Positions 1 to 7,776 of a DNA stretch of 64,000 bases are shown here, piece by piece. Source of the stretch: Planctomycetota bacterium (lineage in GTDB: Bacteria > Planctomycetota > UBA8742 > UBA2392); contig JABTUE010000004.1 in the NCBI GenBank assembly GCA_015075515.1, positions 248,001-312,000 of the forward strand, written 5' to 3'. The notes beneath the pieces are model-generated. The model saw nothing but the letters and a program-made list of their open reading frames with translations, ran no database searches and was not told where the DNA came from. Each line of letters begins with the position of its first letter. Position 1 is the stretch's first letter. Made by a program: the position numbers and the translations under genes.

Positions 1-1053
1 ACTAGCTTGCCGGTGCAGTTCGCCGAGCCGGGAGCGCAGGCCGTGAACCTTGGGTGGAACTTCTTCCAGCTTCCGGGCAATGAGTTGCCTTGTTGCCGGG
101 TGTTCGATTCTGTCGAGCAGTTTCAGCAGGTAGGTCAGTTCGCCCGCGATCTGGCTGGAGTCTTTTCTGGCGTCGCGGGTGATGCCGCGCAGCAGTGCCT
201 TGGTGGCCGTCCTCTCGTCGCCAACGGGAACGGGCGGGGCGGACACTGTTTCCGTTTGTGGCAGCGTTGGCAGGGCCAAGCGCGGCTGGCTGGCGTCTCG
301 GTTGGCCGCAAACTGGACAATGCGATAGATCAGGTAGATGAGTGAGACGGTCAGGCCGATGGCAAGCCACGGCTGCATGATGTTGCTCAAGCCGGGTGCG
401 TACACGACAACGCCGAGCAGGACGAGCAGGACACCAAGGAATGCCGCTGGCAGCCGTTTCAGGCCGAAGCCCGTCAGGCCTTGATAGAGGGCTGCGCCGG
501 TGAGTAGCAGCAAGACGAATACGGCGAGCGTTCCGAAGCTGCGCACGGAGAAGCCCAGCACGGGCTCCGCGGCGGTCATGGCCACGGCCAACATAATGCC
601 AAGGCTTACGGCGATACCGGAGTGCCCGAACCTGCGGCCGATGGTCACGTAAGCCGCGCTGATGAAAAGGGCCGAAAACAACAGAAAGTCGGCTAGGATG
701 TGGTAGCGCTCGTACAGCGAGAGCGGCTCGTAACCGGCCAGAGGGTCAACAACCAGGCCAGTGGTCGCTGGTTGCAGAATCGCCAGCCCTGCGATGGCGG
801 CCAAGGCTACCGCGACCATCACTGCCGAAGGAAGATGCGTTGTTGCAGTGGTTGGCTTGGTTTCCGGGTGGTAGCGGCTCCAGGGATGGACGCCAAGCTC
901 GATATACCACTCGACTTTCTCGCGGATGGCCTGGGTTTGGAACTCCGCCTTGCTGACGAAGCCCAGCGTCTTCTGCTCGACCAGCGGTTTAATCCATTCG
1001 TCCAGGTTCTCCTCTAGCGAGAAGCTCTTCCAGTGTGCTCTGCTTCGTGGCAT
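1..1053 (-). CDS. Partial multi-pass membrane protein, C-terminus cut by window edge
   Basis: An open frame runs from an ATG at 1053 off the left edge (351 codons with no stop). Reading the minus strand gives a soluble start of about 85 residues (MPRSRAHWK...) containing a segment like the second half of a ribbon-helix-helix fold (FVSKAEFQTQAIREKVEWY). This is followed by several hydrophobic segments separated by short loops (for example SAVMVAVALAAIAGLAIL and LAVFVLLLLTGAALY) and then a charged cytoplasmic tail. It starts 6 bases after the stop of the winged-helix gene upstream, so the two are probably co-transcribed, with the regulator first. Function is not recognised. A DNA-binding-like head on a membrane anchor could make it a membrane-tethered regulator, but that is inference. 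Confidence 0.7.
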   Translation of the reverse strand, partial: MPRSRAHWKSFSLEENLDEWIKPLVEQKTLGFVSKAEFQTQAIREKVEWYIELGVHPWSRYHPETKPTTATTHLPSAVMVAVALAAIAGLAILQPATTGLVVDPLAGYEPLSLYERYHILADFLLFSALFISAAYVTIGRRFGHSGIAVSLGIMLAVAMTAAEPVLGFSVRSFGTLAVFVLLLLTGAALYQGLTGFGLKRLPAAFLGVLLVLLGVVVYAPGLSNIMQPWLAIGLTVSLIYLIYRIVQFAANRDASQPRLALPTLPQTETVSAPPVPVGDERTATKALLRGITRDARKDSSQIAGELTYLLKLLDRIEHPATRQLIARKLEEVPPKVHGLRSRLGELHRQAS

Positions 1054-1059
1054 GTCCTT

Positions 1060-1443
1060 TCATCCCCGCACGTTCATTTCGTGCAGGCGGTCGTGAACCT
1101 CCTCTCCAAGTTTGGTAATGCGATAGATTTTCGCTCTGGGGCGCGCCGGCGTCAGACACTCAACCAGCCCGGCCTTGCACAGATCGGCCAAGGCCCGCTG
1201 CGCATTGGCTCGTTCAAGCCTCGCCAAGCGCGCGATTGTGCGCTGGTCAAGCTCGCCCGGATTCAGCGCGCGCAGAACCCGCAGCTTACGCGGGCTCGCG
1301 GCCACTGCGCTCGCGATGTCCCAGAACATACGCATCAAACCGCGCGTGCATTCAAATCTGTTGCCGTCAATCAGTTGTCGCTTGAGCGTCAAAAGCGTGT
1401 CGTTGTGACGCCTCTTCCGTAGTGCTTTCGCTGTCTCCTTCAT
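1060..1443 (-). CDS. Winged-helix transcriptional regulator (ArsR/MarR-like)
   Basis: A 127-residue protein. Its centre reads as a winged helix: RTIARLARLERANAQRALAD looks like the helix-turn-helix pair, followed by LCKAGLVECL and a beta wing (RAKIYRITKLGEEV). No metal-binding cysteines or extra ligand domain are visible, so the signal is unknown. It is the first gene of a minus-strand pair with the membrane protein that follows 6 bases later. A small dyad (1465-1476) lies about 20 bases upstream of its start codon, in the gap it shares with a divergent operon, which suggests autoregulation and control of the neighbours. The helix-turn-helix is clear; the family assignment is approximate. Confidence 0.75.
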   Translation of the reverse strand: MKETAKALRKRRHNDTLLTLKRQLIDGNRFECTRGLMRMFWDIASAVAASPRKLRVLRALNPGELDQRTIARLARLERANAQRALADLCKAGLVECLTPARPRAKIYRITKLGEEVHDRLHEMNVRG

Positions 1444-1464
1444 GGATCATCCCCCGCCAGCCAT

Positions 1465-1476
1465 CCAGTGTACTGG
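1465..1476. promoter_or_regulatory. Dyad in divergent promoter region (possible operator)
   Basis: CCAGTGTACTGG has two 5-bp arms around a GT centre. It lies in the 101-bp gap between the minus-strand winged-helix regulator and the plus-strand gene at 1545, the usual place for an autoregulatory operator. Short dyads also occur by chance. Confidence 0.3.
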
Positions 1477-1544
1477 GACGCGCGAGGCCGATTAAGGTTT
1501 GCGTTGGCGAAAGGTTTATCTGCTCGCAGTGCATCCAATTCGGC

Positions 1545-1880
1545 ATGACAGAACAACCAAAAGGAAACGAGCGCATTGCACAGGAGGCAAAGGCAATCGT
1601 CGCGCTGGCCTTCCGCAACGGACCCATCGAGAACCTGCACGCCGGCAAGCGTTGCCCGGCGTGCGCGGGGCAAGAGGGCTTCTCACGCATCACCGACGAC
1701 GAGATGAAGGTGATCATGAAGAACGCCGTGAACCAGATGGCCAAGCTGTTGTGGCTGCGCGACAATCAGCCCAGCCAGTACGGGCGAGAGATTGAGTTCG
1801 GCAACCGCTACATACGCGAGTGGGACGAGCCCGAGTTGCTCGACGTGGTGCTGAAGGGAAATTGCCAGCAGGTGAATTGA
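1545..1880 (+). CDS. Small hypothetical protein with a CPAC motif
   Basis: A 111-residue protein starting at MTEQPKGN. The frame is open further upstream, but that extension would overlap the divergent regulator and looks non-coding. One CPAC pair (GKRCPACAGQEGF) could hold a metal or be redox-active, although a four-ligand zinc site is not complete. The C-terminal half is polar and rich in aromatic and charged residues. The stop at 1880 is followed at once by the GTG of the DUF4062-like gene (1882), so the two are translationally coupled and may work together. No family recognised. Confidence 0.6.
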   Translation: MTEQPKGNERIAQEAKAIVALAFRNGPIENLHAGKRCPACAGQEGFSRITDDEMKVIMKNAVNQMAKLLWLRDNQPSQYGREIEFGNRYIREWDEPELLDVVLKGNCQQVN

Positions 1881-1881
1881 G

Positions 1882-3336
1882 GTGCGCAAGACCGACATCG
1901 CCGTTACGGCAGCAAGGGCGCGTGCTCTCCTAGAGGAGCGCATAAGGACTGTGTTACCTGGCTTGAGAGCATCACGACTTCGGCTCGCGTGTCGTGTAGC
2001 GCAAGAGTTGTTTCCGGGCATCATCCTCGAAGAGCTGATGTGGCAACACAGCTTGAGGGAACCGCGCACTTGGCGTGAAGCAGTGCGATACAGCGAGACC
2101 ACCGACTTCTTTGGTAAACTCGCTGCTGCATTCGCCACACAAAAGGGAGAAGCACTGACCGGGCGCAGGGGCATGAGCAAACAGCAGACGGTCTACTATG
2201 TGTGGATTTCGGCGCCTTCCGACGCGAAAGAGTATGTTCGGGTGGCCCGTGACACGTTGGATCAGTGGAACAGGGAGCAGGATGAGTACATCAACCTTCG
2301 ACTCCAGCATCTCTACTGGGCAGAAGACACACATCCCGCAATCGGAAAGCGCCCGCAGCAGGTGATCAATGATCAACTAGAGTCAAAAGCGGACATACTT
2401 GTAGCCATTTTTGCGTCAAAGCTGGGAACGCCGACAGGCCGAGCTCCTTCTGGAACGGTGGAGGAGATCACGCGGGCCGCTTCACAGGGCAAGCCAACGC
2501 TGCTGTACTTCGCCGAAACGTCAGGTTCCAGAAAACAACAGCGTACCCGACTTCAGCAGTATCGAAAGCAAGTGAGTGGCCAGGCGCTCTTCAAGACATT
2601 CGCATCCAAGAAGGAACTTGAGAACGTTTTGAGGCGTGACCTACCAAAGGTCGTTCGAGCTCTTGAAGCACAAGAGGGTGTCCCAACACCAAAACCTATT
2701 CAAACATATCTTGCGCGTCATCCAAACCTTGTCAACAAGGCAGAGCTAGCGTCCCAGTGCATCTCGACGAGCCGTGCGAGCTTCTTTGATGCCGCCCAGT
2801 TCATTCTAGACTCACTTGGCTCCGACCATCAGGTGTTTGCCGTAGACAATCTGAATATCGGTCGGGAGTACAATCTGTATTGGATAACCGAAGGCGTTCC
2901 CTATCTAAAGATGAACTGGAGGGCGGCTACAAGAGGGGTATCCGTTCACCGGGCGTTCCTTGTTGAACGAAAGGAGTTAGCAAAGTACGGGGAGTACGTG
3001 AACGCCATTCGATCTCTTCACGAGCGAGCTGGCGCGACGACCTCGGTCGTCATCTACGAAGATCTCCCAGATCAGTACCGAGAGGAGTTTGTCCTCTGGG
3101 GCAGCAAGTACGTAGACGTCGTGCGTTACGATATTCGGGCACATCGAGTCGTCGCCAACACCATTCATTGGGGAGAGGGCGAGTACGCGAAGTACCATAG
3201 ATACGCTCAGATGGTGAAGGTGTATGCGTTGCAGGAGTCGCGACGCGGGCAGACTCGAGCGCGCACCGAGTCTTCGCTGGATATGCTGATTCACGAGATG
3301 AAAGGACGCTTTTCAGACATTGATGGTAATGATTAG
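1882..3336 (+). CDS. DUF4062-like (TIR-related fold) protein, possible defence effector
   Basis: A 484-residue protein with GTG start one base after the previous stop. Residues about 100-215 match the DUF4062-type pattern: a hydrophobic strand with polar end (VYYVWISAPSDAKEYV), a middle LESKADILVAIFASKLGTPTGR and the typical SGTVEEI...GKPTLLYF segment. This domain has a TIR/nucleotide-binding-like fold and often occurs in NTPase or defence-type proteins. The C-terminal 200 residues (FFDAAQFILDSLGSDHQVFAVD onward) are not recognised; they resemble the ligand or PLD-like half of TrmB-type regulators only loosely. The N-terminal 95 residues are helical and basic. Its place beside small accessory genes fits a stand-alone immune protein, which is inference. 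Confidence 0.6.
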   Translation: MRKTDIAVTAARARALLEERIRTVLPGLRASRLRLACRVAQELFPGIILEELMWQHSLREPRTWREAVRYSETTDFFGKLAAAFATQKGEALTGRRGMSKQQTVYYVWISAPSDAKEYVRVARDTLDQWNREQDEYINLRLQHLYWAEDTHPAIGKRPQQVINDQLESKADILVAIFASKLGTPTGRAPSGTVEEITRAASQGKPTLLYFAETSGSRKQQRTRLQQYRKQVSGQALFKTFASKKELENVLRRDLPKVVRALEAQEGVPTPKPIQTYLARHPNLVNKAELASQCISTSRASFFDAAQFILDSLGSDHQVFAVDNLNIGREYNLYWITEGVPYLKMNWRAATRGVSVHRAFLVERKELAKYGEYVNAIRSLHERAGATTSVVIYEDLPDQYREEFVLWGSKYVDVVRYDIRAHRVVANTIHWGEGEYAKYHRYAQMVKVYALQESRRGQTRARTESSLDMLIHEMKGRFSDIDGND

Positions 3337-3493
3337 CGCACAATGTGCCCGCAATCACCCAATGCATGAACGATGCAGGCTGGGGCAAGGCGCATTCTTT
3401 TCCATATAGAAAACAAATGGCGGCAAAGAAGAGTCCTTTCGGGCTCTTCTTGCACCTGCGCGTGGAAGTGCTCTTCCCGCGCGGGATTTGGGC
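3337..3493. terminator. Terminator between convergent genes
   Basis: The gap between the DUF4062-like gene (plus) and parB (minus) holds a strong hairpin at 3426-3451: an 11-bp stem (AAGAAGAGTCC paired with GGGCTCTTCTT, one G-U) around a TTTC loop. On the minus strand the stem ends in CTTCTTT, so it most likely ends parB-operon transcription. It may act in both directions. The rest of the gap shows nothing notable. Confidence 0.65.
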
Positions 3494-4675
3494 CTACTTG
3501 GTGAGGCTGAGCAGGCGTTTTTGGGCGACGACTTGCTCGTAGACCTTGCTGATGGTCTTGCCGGCGGCATAGAGCACCTCATCCGCCTTCTCGTCGGTCA
3601 GAACCAAAACCTGGGCGAAGCGTGACAGCTTGGCGTTGTCTTCCAGCAGGCCTTCGTATTTCTTGAAGGCCTTGCGTGTGCGTTCGACGACGGCGAGGAA
3701 CTCGGCGCGTTGCTTCTTCTCGGCGGGGTTGGGGTTCTTGGGCGGCTGAGGCTTCTGGGGTTCGACCGGTTTGGCTGCAGGGGTCTTGGCGCTTGCGGCC
3801 TTGGTGGCTGCCTTGGGTTGGGCGCGGTTCTGCTCGACGTTGGCGACTTCCTGTTTGGCGATGACCTGCACGTCCTTGGCCGTGAGTTTGACGCCGTCCT
3901 TTTTGTTCTCCTTGACACGGCTGGCAATGCGGTTCATGGCTTCCTTTTTGTGCTCCTCCGCATTCGGACCGCTGTTCAGTCTGTTTGAAGCCTGTGATAT
4001 GAATCGCGCGTCTGTTGGAGTGATCTCACCCTTGTGCACTGCCTTCTGCAGTTCAGGCGTGAGGCCGAGCAGGCCCAGCTTGTAGTTCAGGCTGGCGTTG
4101 CTGATGCCGAGCTTGGCGGCGAGCTGTTTGGCCGAGTAGCCCTTGCGTTCCATCAGGTTCTTGTAGGCGTGGGCTTCATCGACGGCCGAGAGGCCTTTGC
4201 GGTGAAGGTTCTCGATGATCTGCATCTCGAACACGTCGTCGTCGCTCAGCTTGGTGCGGACCTTGCACTTCGCCTTCTGGATGCCGGCGATCTTGCCCGC
4301 GCGCCAGCGGCGTTCGCCGAAGGCAATCTTGTACTTGCCGTCACCGTTGGGACGGACGGTGATGTCTTCCAGGATGCCGTGGGTGCGCACGGTCATGGCT
4401 AGGCGTTCGAGCTCGGTCTTGTCCTCGTCGTCGGCACCCTCGATCCAGTCACGGCGCGGCTGGTTCGGGTCGGGGATGAGCAAGTCGAGCGGCAGCTCGA
4501 CCGTCTCGCCGTCCTGGTAGGGGCAGGGCACGCCTTTGCTCACGTCGAGAACCGGGACTTTCTCGTCGTGCTTGCCGCTGCCGGACGCGCCGTTGTTGCC
4601 GGCGGCTTCCTCGGGCGCCATCTTGGCCTCGGCAGGCGCGGCCGCCTTGGCTTCCTTTTTCGTCGCTGCATTCAT
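3494..4675 (-). CDS. parB: ParB/RepB/Spo0J-family partition protein
   Basis: A 393-residue ParB-family protein. After an Ala/Lys-rich start of about 50 residues comes the ParB N-terminal domain: LLIPDPNQPRRDW, then HGILEDITVRP and the arginine box GERRWRAGK. The HTH region follows (YSAKQLAAKLGISNASLNYK). The C-terminal third is a long Lys/Ala/Pro linker plus a helical tail. The family binds parS-like sites and uses CTP to slide; some plasmid-type members act as transcription regulators. No parA lies in this window and no parS was identified, so this may be an ICE- or plasmid-type ParB. The start at MNAATKKE follows a good ribosome site (CAGGAG). The frame is open upstream, but that part overlaps the next gene. 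It is last in a minus-strand operon. Confidence 0.88.
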   Translation of the reverse strand: MNAATKKEAKAAAPAEAKMAPEEAAGNNGASGSGKHDEKVPVLDVSKGVPCPYQDGETVELPLDLLIPDPNQPRRDWIEGADDEDKTELERLAMTVRTHGILEDITVRPNGDGKYKIAFGERRWRAGKIAGIQKAKCKVRTKLSDDDVFEMQIIENLHRKGLSAVDEAHAYKNLMERKGYSAKQLAAKLGISNASLNYKLGLLGLTPELQKAVHKGEITPTDARFISQASNRLNSGPNAEEHKKEAMNRIASRVKENKKDGVKLTAKDVQVIAKQEVANVEQNRAQPKAATKAASAKTPAAKPVEPQKPQPPKNPNPAEKKQRAEFLAVVERTRKAFKKYEGLLEDNAKLSRFAQVLVLTDEKADEVLYAAGKTISKVYEQVVAQKRLLSLTK

Positions 4676-4705
4676 GTCTTGACTCCTGTGTTGGGAACAA
4701 AGAAC

Positions 4706-4726
4706 AGGCCCGCACGATGCGAGCCT
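4706..4726 (-). terminator. Terminator-like hairpin in front of parB
   Basis: On the minus strand AGGCTCGCA-TCG-TGCGGGCCT forms a 9-bp stem (one G-U) followed by GTTCTTTGTTC. It lies between the clamp-like gene and the parB ribosome site. It is one of three such hairpins inside this operon, so it may act as an attenuator that lowers ParB output rather than an operon end. Confidence 0.5.
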
Positions 4727-4743
4727 TGAAGTTGCGGGTTGTT

Positions 4744-5415
4744 TCAGCTTGCGGGTGCGAGCAGTTGCGGTGTTTCGGTTTCGCGCAGTCTGGCGAAGGT
4801 GTCCTTGCACTTGTCGTTCTCGTCTCCAAACGGCATCTGGAGCAACGCGACTCCGTCGGCGGTGCTCAAGGCGATTGCCGTTTCGTGGTCGATGACGCGG
4901 AGCGTGGCGTGTTGGTGCTGGCTTGCGCCGGCCAATAGTTTGGCGACGCGGGCGAGCAGTTCTGTTTGGAGCGTCACTGCTTGGGCGTTGGTGTAGTCGG
5001 GGATGACCCGGCTGACGTCGGGGAAGGCTCCGGGCTTGCGTTGCAGTGTGGTCATTTTGGCCGTTTGCAGGTCTGTGCTGACCAACACAAGTTCGTTGCC
5101 GCGAATTTCGGCCTGGATGGCGTTTGTCCATTCGTTGCGTTGCCAGTCCTTGAGTTTGAAGTCGAGCATCTTGGCGGCGTCGGCGGCTTCCTTGGGGTCG
5201 ATCAGGAACGGCTCACTGGGTGGCGGGCACGTGACGTCCACGCCTTCGATGAGCGGCGCTTCGCTGGGGTCGAGGTCGGGGTACGGGATGAAAAGCAGGA
5301 TGTGGCCGTCGCTGCTGATCACTCCTTTGCTCGTGAGCGCGAGCGAGTTGAGGGCGTAGCGCCCGTCGACGCTCGCGCCCGCGAAGCATTTGAGGTGTTG
5401 CGGGTAAAGCAGCAT
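4744..5415 (-). CDS. Short sliding-clamp-like protein
   Basis: A 223-residue protein. Parts read like DNA polymerase III beta clamp: an early ALNSLALTSKGVISSDGHIL strand-helix-strand, a helix-start FLIDPKEAADAAK, the pattern GAFPDVSRVIP that resembles the FPD...VIP stretch of DnaN domain 3, and a late repeat-like ALSTADGVALLQMP. Full-length DnaN is about 370 residues, so this would be a two-domain version. Such short clamp-like proteins occur on phages and plasmids. It sits in an operon with ParB and DUF932, consistent with a replication or maintenance role. The assignment rests on local pattern only and could be wrong. Confidence 0.45.
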   Translation of the reverse strand: MLLYPQHLKCFAGASVDGRYALNSLALTSKGVISSDGHILLFIPYPDLDPSEAPLIEGVDVTCPPPSEPFLIDPKEAADAAKMLDFKLKDWQRNEWTNAIQAEIRGNELVLVSTDLQTAKMTTLQRKPGAFPDVSRVIPDYTNAQAVTLQTELLARVAKLLAGASQHQHATLRVIDHETAIALSTADGVALLQMPFGDENDKCKDTFARLRETETPQLLAPAS

Positions 5416-5452
5416 GATTTCTCCTTTCGAGGTCTGGAGTTGGTTGGGTGGT

Positions 5453-6043
5453 TCAGGGTGTGGGGTTGCATTTGCGGCACAGCGGGATGACGAGTACGAC
5501 CTGGACGCCCTGGTCGTAGATGCGCTCAGGGGCCCCTTGCACGGTCGTGTTGGCTTCGATGTTGCGGATGGTGCTTTGGCTCATGTCTTGGCCGCATTGC
5601 GGGCAGAGTTCGAGTTTGCGCTTGTTGCGCGGGTGCACGCCTTTTGTCTGGGTCTTGGGGATGGCGTGGATCAGTGTTGCCCAGGGCTTGCGCTCGACTT
5701 TGCAGCCGGATGTGTGAGGTGCGTGGGTCTTGAGCATGGGTTCGATCTGGCCGGCGAGCTTACCGCCCAGGGTCTCGGCAAGTTCAAACTCGGGATTGTC
5801 GGGGAAGAATTCTGGCTGCTTGTATTCGTGGCCGCAGTCCATGCACTCGCGGGTGTCTTCCATGTCTCCGCTTTCGCCGTCGCTTGAGGTGCGGTCGCCC
5901 CAGTCGTCGGTTTCGTAGTCTTCGTCGTCTTCTGTGTCGCCGGTGTAGTGGCAGTAGATTTTCTCGCTGCCCCATTCCGTGTAGCCCTGCCAGGCTTTGA
6001 ACTTTTCGCAGCCGCATTCGGGGCAGCCCCAGTGGCCTTGCAT
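5453..6043 (-). CDS. Zinc-ribbon hypothetical protein
   Basis: A 196-residue acidic protein with three Cys pairs: GCPECGCEKF near the N-terminus, RECMDCGHEY in the middle and ELCPQCGQDMS later, plus CRKC at the end. These make at least two likely zinc ribbons. Between the first two lies a very acidic Asp/Glu run. Such plasmid or phage accessory proteins are usually of unknown role and may bind nucleic acid or mimic DNA charge. It is separated from the clamp-like gene by 37 bases and from the next gene upstream by 12, so it is inside the ParB operon. Confidence 0.6.
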   Translation of the reverse strand: MQGHWGCPECGCEKFKAWQGYTEWGSEKIYCHYTGDTEDDEDYETDDWGDRTSSDGESGDMEDTRECMDCGHEYKQPEFFPDNPEFELAETLGGKLAGQIEPMLKTHAPHTSGCKVERKPWATLIHAIPKTQTKGVHPRNKRKLELCPQCGQDMSQSTIRNIEANTTVQGAPERIYDQGVQVVLVIPLCRKCNPTP

Positions 6044-6055
6044 GGTTTCCTCCTT

Positions 6056-6493
6056 TCAGGTTGTGAGTGGTGGCAGGTGGATGGTGATGCCGTTGGTTCC
6101 TGCCGGTTGTTCCGGGGCGTGTTTGCCGAGCAGGACTTTGTCGAGGCCGCTCAGGGCGAGCAGGTTGAAGGCGTAGTACATGCCGGTGGGGATGTCGCCC
6201 CAGCTCATGCCTCCGCTGATGAAGATGGTTTCGCCGTTACGGCAAAGCCATCCCACGTCGCGGCGGTCTTTCAGGTCGCCCATGAGTCCGACGGCGCCGT
6301 GCAGGGCTTCTCTGGCGACGCGGTTGAGCTCATTGGGGTTGCCGGCCTGGTTTTCGAACTCGGCCTCGATTTCGGGCACGAGGTTCCAGTCCGTGTCGTC
6401 GATGTGTTGGCGTGCTGTGTTGAAGTCGAGTTGCAGGTCTTCAGCGCGTTCGACGGGCGCGATGAAGTAGCCGAACAAGAAGTCTGCTCCCAT
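6056..6493 (-). CDS. Hypothetical protein of the plasmid-type operon
   Basis: A 145-residue soluble, acidic protein (starts MGADFLFGYF). No known motif is visible. The segment ETIFISGGMSWGDIPTGMYYAF looks like a compact alpha/beta core, and the protein lacks signal or membrane segments. The ribosome site AAGGAG sits about 7 bases before ATG. Its genetic context (ParB, clamp-like, DUF932) suggests a plasmid or ICE maintenance gene. Function unknown. Confidence 0.55.
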   Translation of the reverse strand: MGADFLFGYFIAPVERAEDLQLDFNTARQHIDDTDWNLVPEIEAEFENQAGNPNELNRVAREALHGAVGLMGDLKDRRDVGWLCRNGETIFISGGMSWGDIPTGMYYAFNLLALSGLDKVLLGKHAPEQPAGTNGITIHLPPLTT

Positions 6494-6517
6494 AGAATTG
6501 CTCCTTGAATGAAAAAG

Positions 6518-6535
6518 TGCCGCGCGAAGGCGGCA
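6518..6535 (-). terminator. Terminator-like hairpin inside the operon
   Basis: On the minus strand TGCCGC-CTTCGC-GCGGCA is followed directly by CTTTTTC. It lies after the DUF932 stop and before the ribosome site of the gene at 6493. The T-run makes it the best textbook intrinsic terminator of the operon. Confidence 0.55.
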
Positions 6536-6560
6536 AAGTGTTCGTTGTTGACGCCACGGG

Positions 6561-7529
6561 TCAGTCGAGCCAGCGTCTGCCTTCTCCGGCCAGCGCGAGC
6601 ATGCGGCCGCCGACTTCCTGCAATTGTCTGCGCGGCTCGATGGCGAGTTCGGGGTGGTTACCGGCGCGGGTGACGGCGTTGATGACGTGGTACAGGCTCA
6701 CGCCGGGCTCTGCCTGGTATGCTTCCAGGATAGCGCCGTGCTGTTGCTTGGTGAGCTGATAGCGTTCTGCAATGCGCTCGAAGGCCTTCTCGTGGTCTTT
6801 GACGACGACGCTGGTGGTGCCTTTGAATGCGCCTCTGGCTTCCGCGCTGGCTTCGATCAGGTGGGGAACCTGGTCGTTGAAGGCGACTTGCAGGTCGGTG
6901 GCGCCGATGTGGCGTTTGCTCCAGGTGTAGCTTCCGGTGCCCATGATGAGGCCGTTGAGGCAGATGCCGCGGTAGATCAGGGCTGACAAGGACACGGAGG
7001 CCGCGCCGACTTCGCTGTTGGTCAGATGCAAGCCGTCGCGAAGGCTGCCATCGCCGTGATTGCCGACAAGCTGGACTTCCATGCGTGTGACGGTGAGTTC
7101 AAAGCGCAGGCGAGTGTCTTCTGGCATGACGGCGAGCAGGGCGTTGACGACCTCGTGGTTGTCCAGCGGGCGGTACCGAGTGGAGAGGATGGCGCGAACT
7201 TCGGCGCGGTCGAAGCGCAGGAACACGTCCCCGCTTTCTTGTTCGAGCCAGCGGTTCACGTTCTGGGCCCGAAGGTCGGGTTCACAACGCTGAAGGTAGC
7301 CTGCGGGGATGCCAAGCTTGGTGCCGATCTGGGTCAATGCGTGGGGCTGGAGGGGGTAGTGCGACGAGCCGACCACCAGGCTGCCGTCTTCGGGGTCCAT
7401 GCGCACGTCACGCACGTCCACGCTTTCATCGGTAAAATCGCCCACGCGCCGCAAGAGCACGTTGGCAAGGTCGCCCAGTGCAAACGAGGGCGCGCTGCGC
7501 AGGCCTTCCTGCGCGGTCATAGTCAACAT
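6561..7529 (-). CDS. DUF932 (phage/plasmid-like) protein
   Basis: A 322-residue protein with the general build of DUF932/TIGR03299 proteins, which are carried by plasmids, ICEs and phages. Recognisable parts are the N-terminal segment SHYPLQPHALTQIGTKLGIP, the middle ILSTRYRPLDNHEVVNAL and the later RGICLNGLIMGTGS...WSKRHIG. The family has no firm biochemical function. Start ATG at 7529 follows a plausible ribosome site (ACCGGAGA). It is transcribed with the zinc-ribbon gene upstream and the ParB group downstream. It is the clearest marker that this stretch came from a mobile element. Confidence 0.8.
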   Translation of the reverse strand: MLTMTAQEGLRSAPSFALGDLANVLLRRVGDFTDESVDVRDVRMDPEDGSLVVGSSHYPLQPHALTQIGTKLGIPAGYLQRCEPDLRAQNVNRWLEQESGDVFLRFDRAEVRAILSTRYRPLDNHEVVNALLAVMPEDTRLRFELTVTRMEVQLVGNHGDGSLRDGLHLTNSEVGAASVSLSALIYRGICLNGLIMGTGSYTWSKRHIGATDLQVAFNDQVPHLIEASAEARGAFKGTTSVVVKDHEKAFERIAERYQLTKQQHGAILEAYQAEPGVSLYHVINAVTRAGNHPELAIEPRRQLQEVGGRMLALAGEGRRWLD

Positions 7530-7587
7530 GACAGGTCTCCGGTGAAGGGGTTGGAAAAGGGAATTGACAAAGCAGGGTCAGAGCGGC

Positions 7588-7734
7588 TCAGACCAGCTCG
7601 GAATAGCCGCACTCCGGGCAGTACCGCATCTTGCCCGTCAGGCCGGACCACGACGCGCAGCAGGCGCCGCAGTTCGAGCAGGCTTCGTCCTGCTCGGGAA
7701 ACTCAGGGACAAGCACTTCAACAGAGTCATCCAT
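7588..7734 (-). CDS. 47-residue zinc-ribbon protein
   Basis: A short protein starting at MDDSVEVL. It has CSNCGACC and CPECGYSE, enough for one rubredoxin-like zinc ribbon. A very good Shine-Dalgarno sequence (GGGAGG) precedes the ATG at 7734, which is why I chose it over the upstream in-frame ATG at 7803 that would run through the hairpin. First gene of the minus-strand plasmid-type operon. Confidence 0.6.
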   Translation of the reverse strand: MDDSVEVLVPEFPEQDEACSNCGACCASWSGLTGKMRYCPECGYSELV

Positions 7735-7759
7735 GGCAAAACCTCCCAAAACGAAAACA

Positions 7760-7776
7760 GCCCGCCATTGGCGGGC
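7760..7776 (-). terminator. Hairpin plus T-rich tract in operon leader (attenuator candidate)
   Basis: Minus-strand GCCCGCC-AAT-GGCGGGC is a perfect 7-bp stem followed by TGTTTTCGTTTT, then GGGAGG and the start codon of the 47-aa gene. No minus-strand gene lies directly upstream to be terminated, so this is best read as a leader attenuator for the whole operon. Confidence 0.5.
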
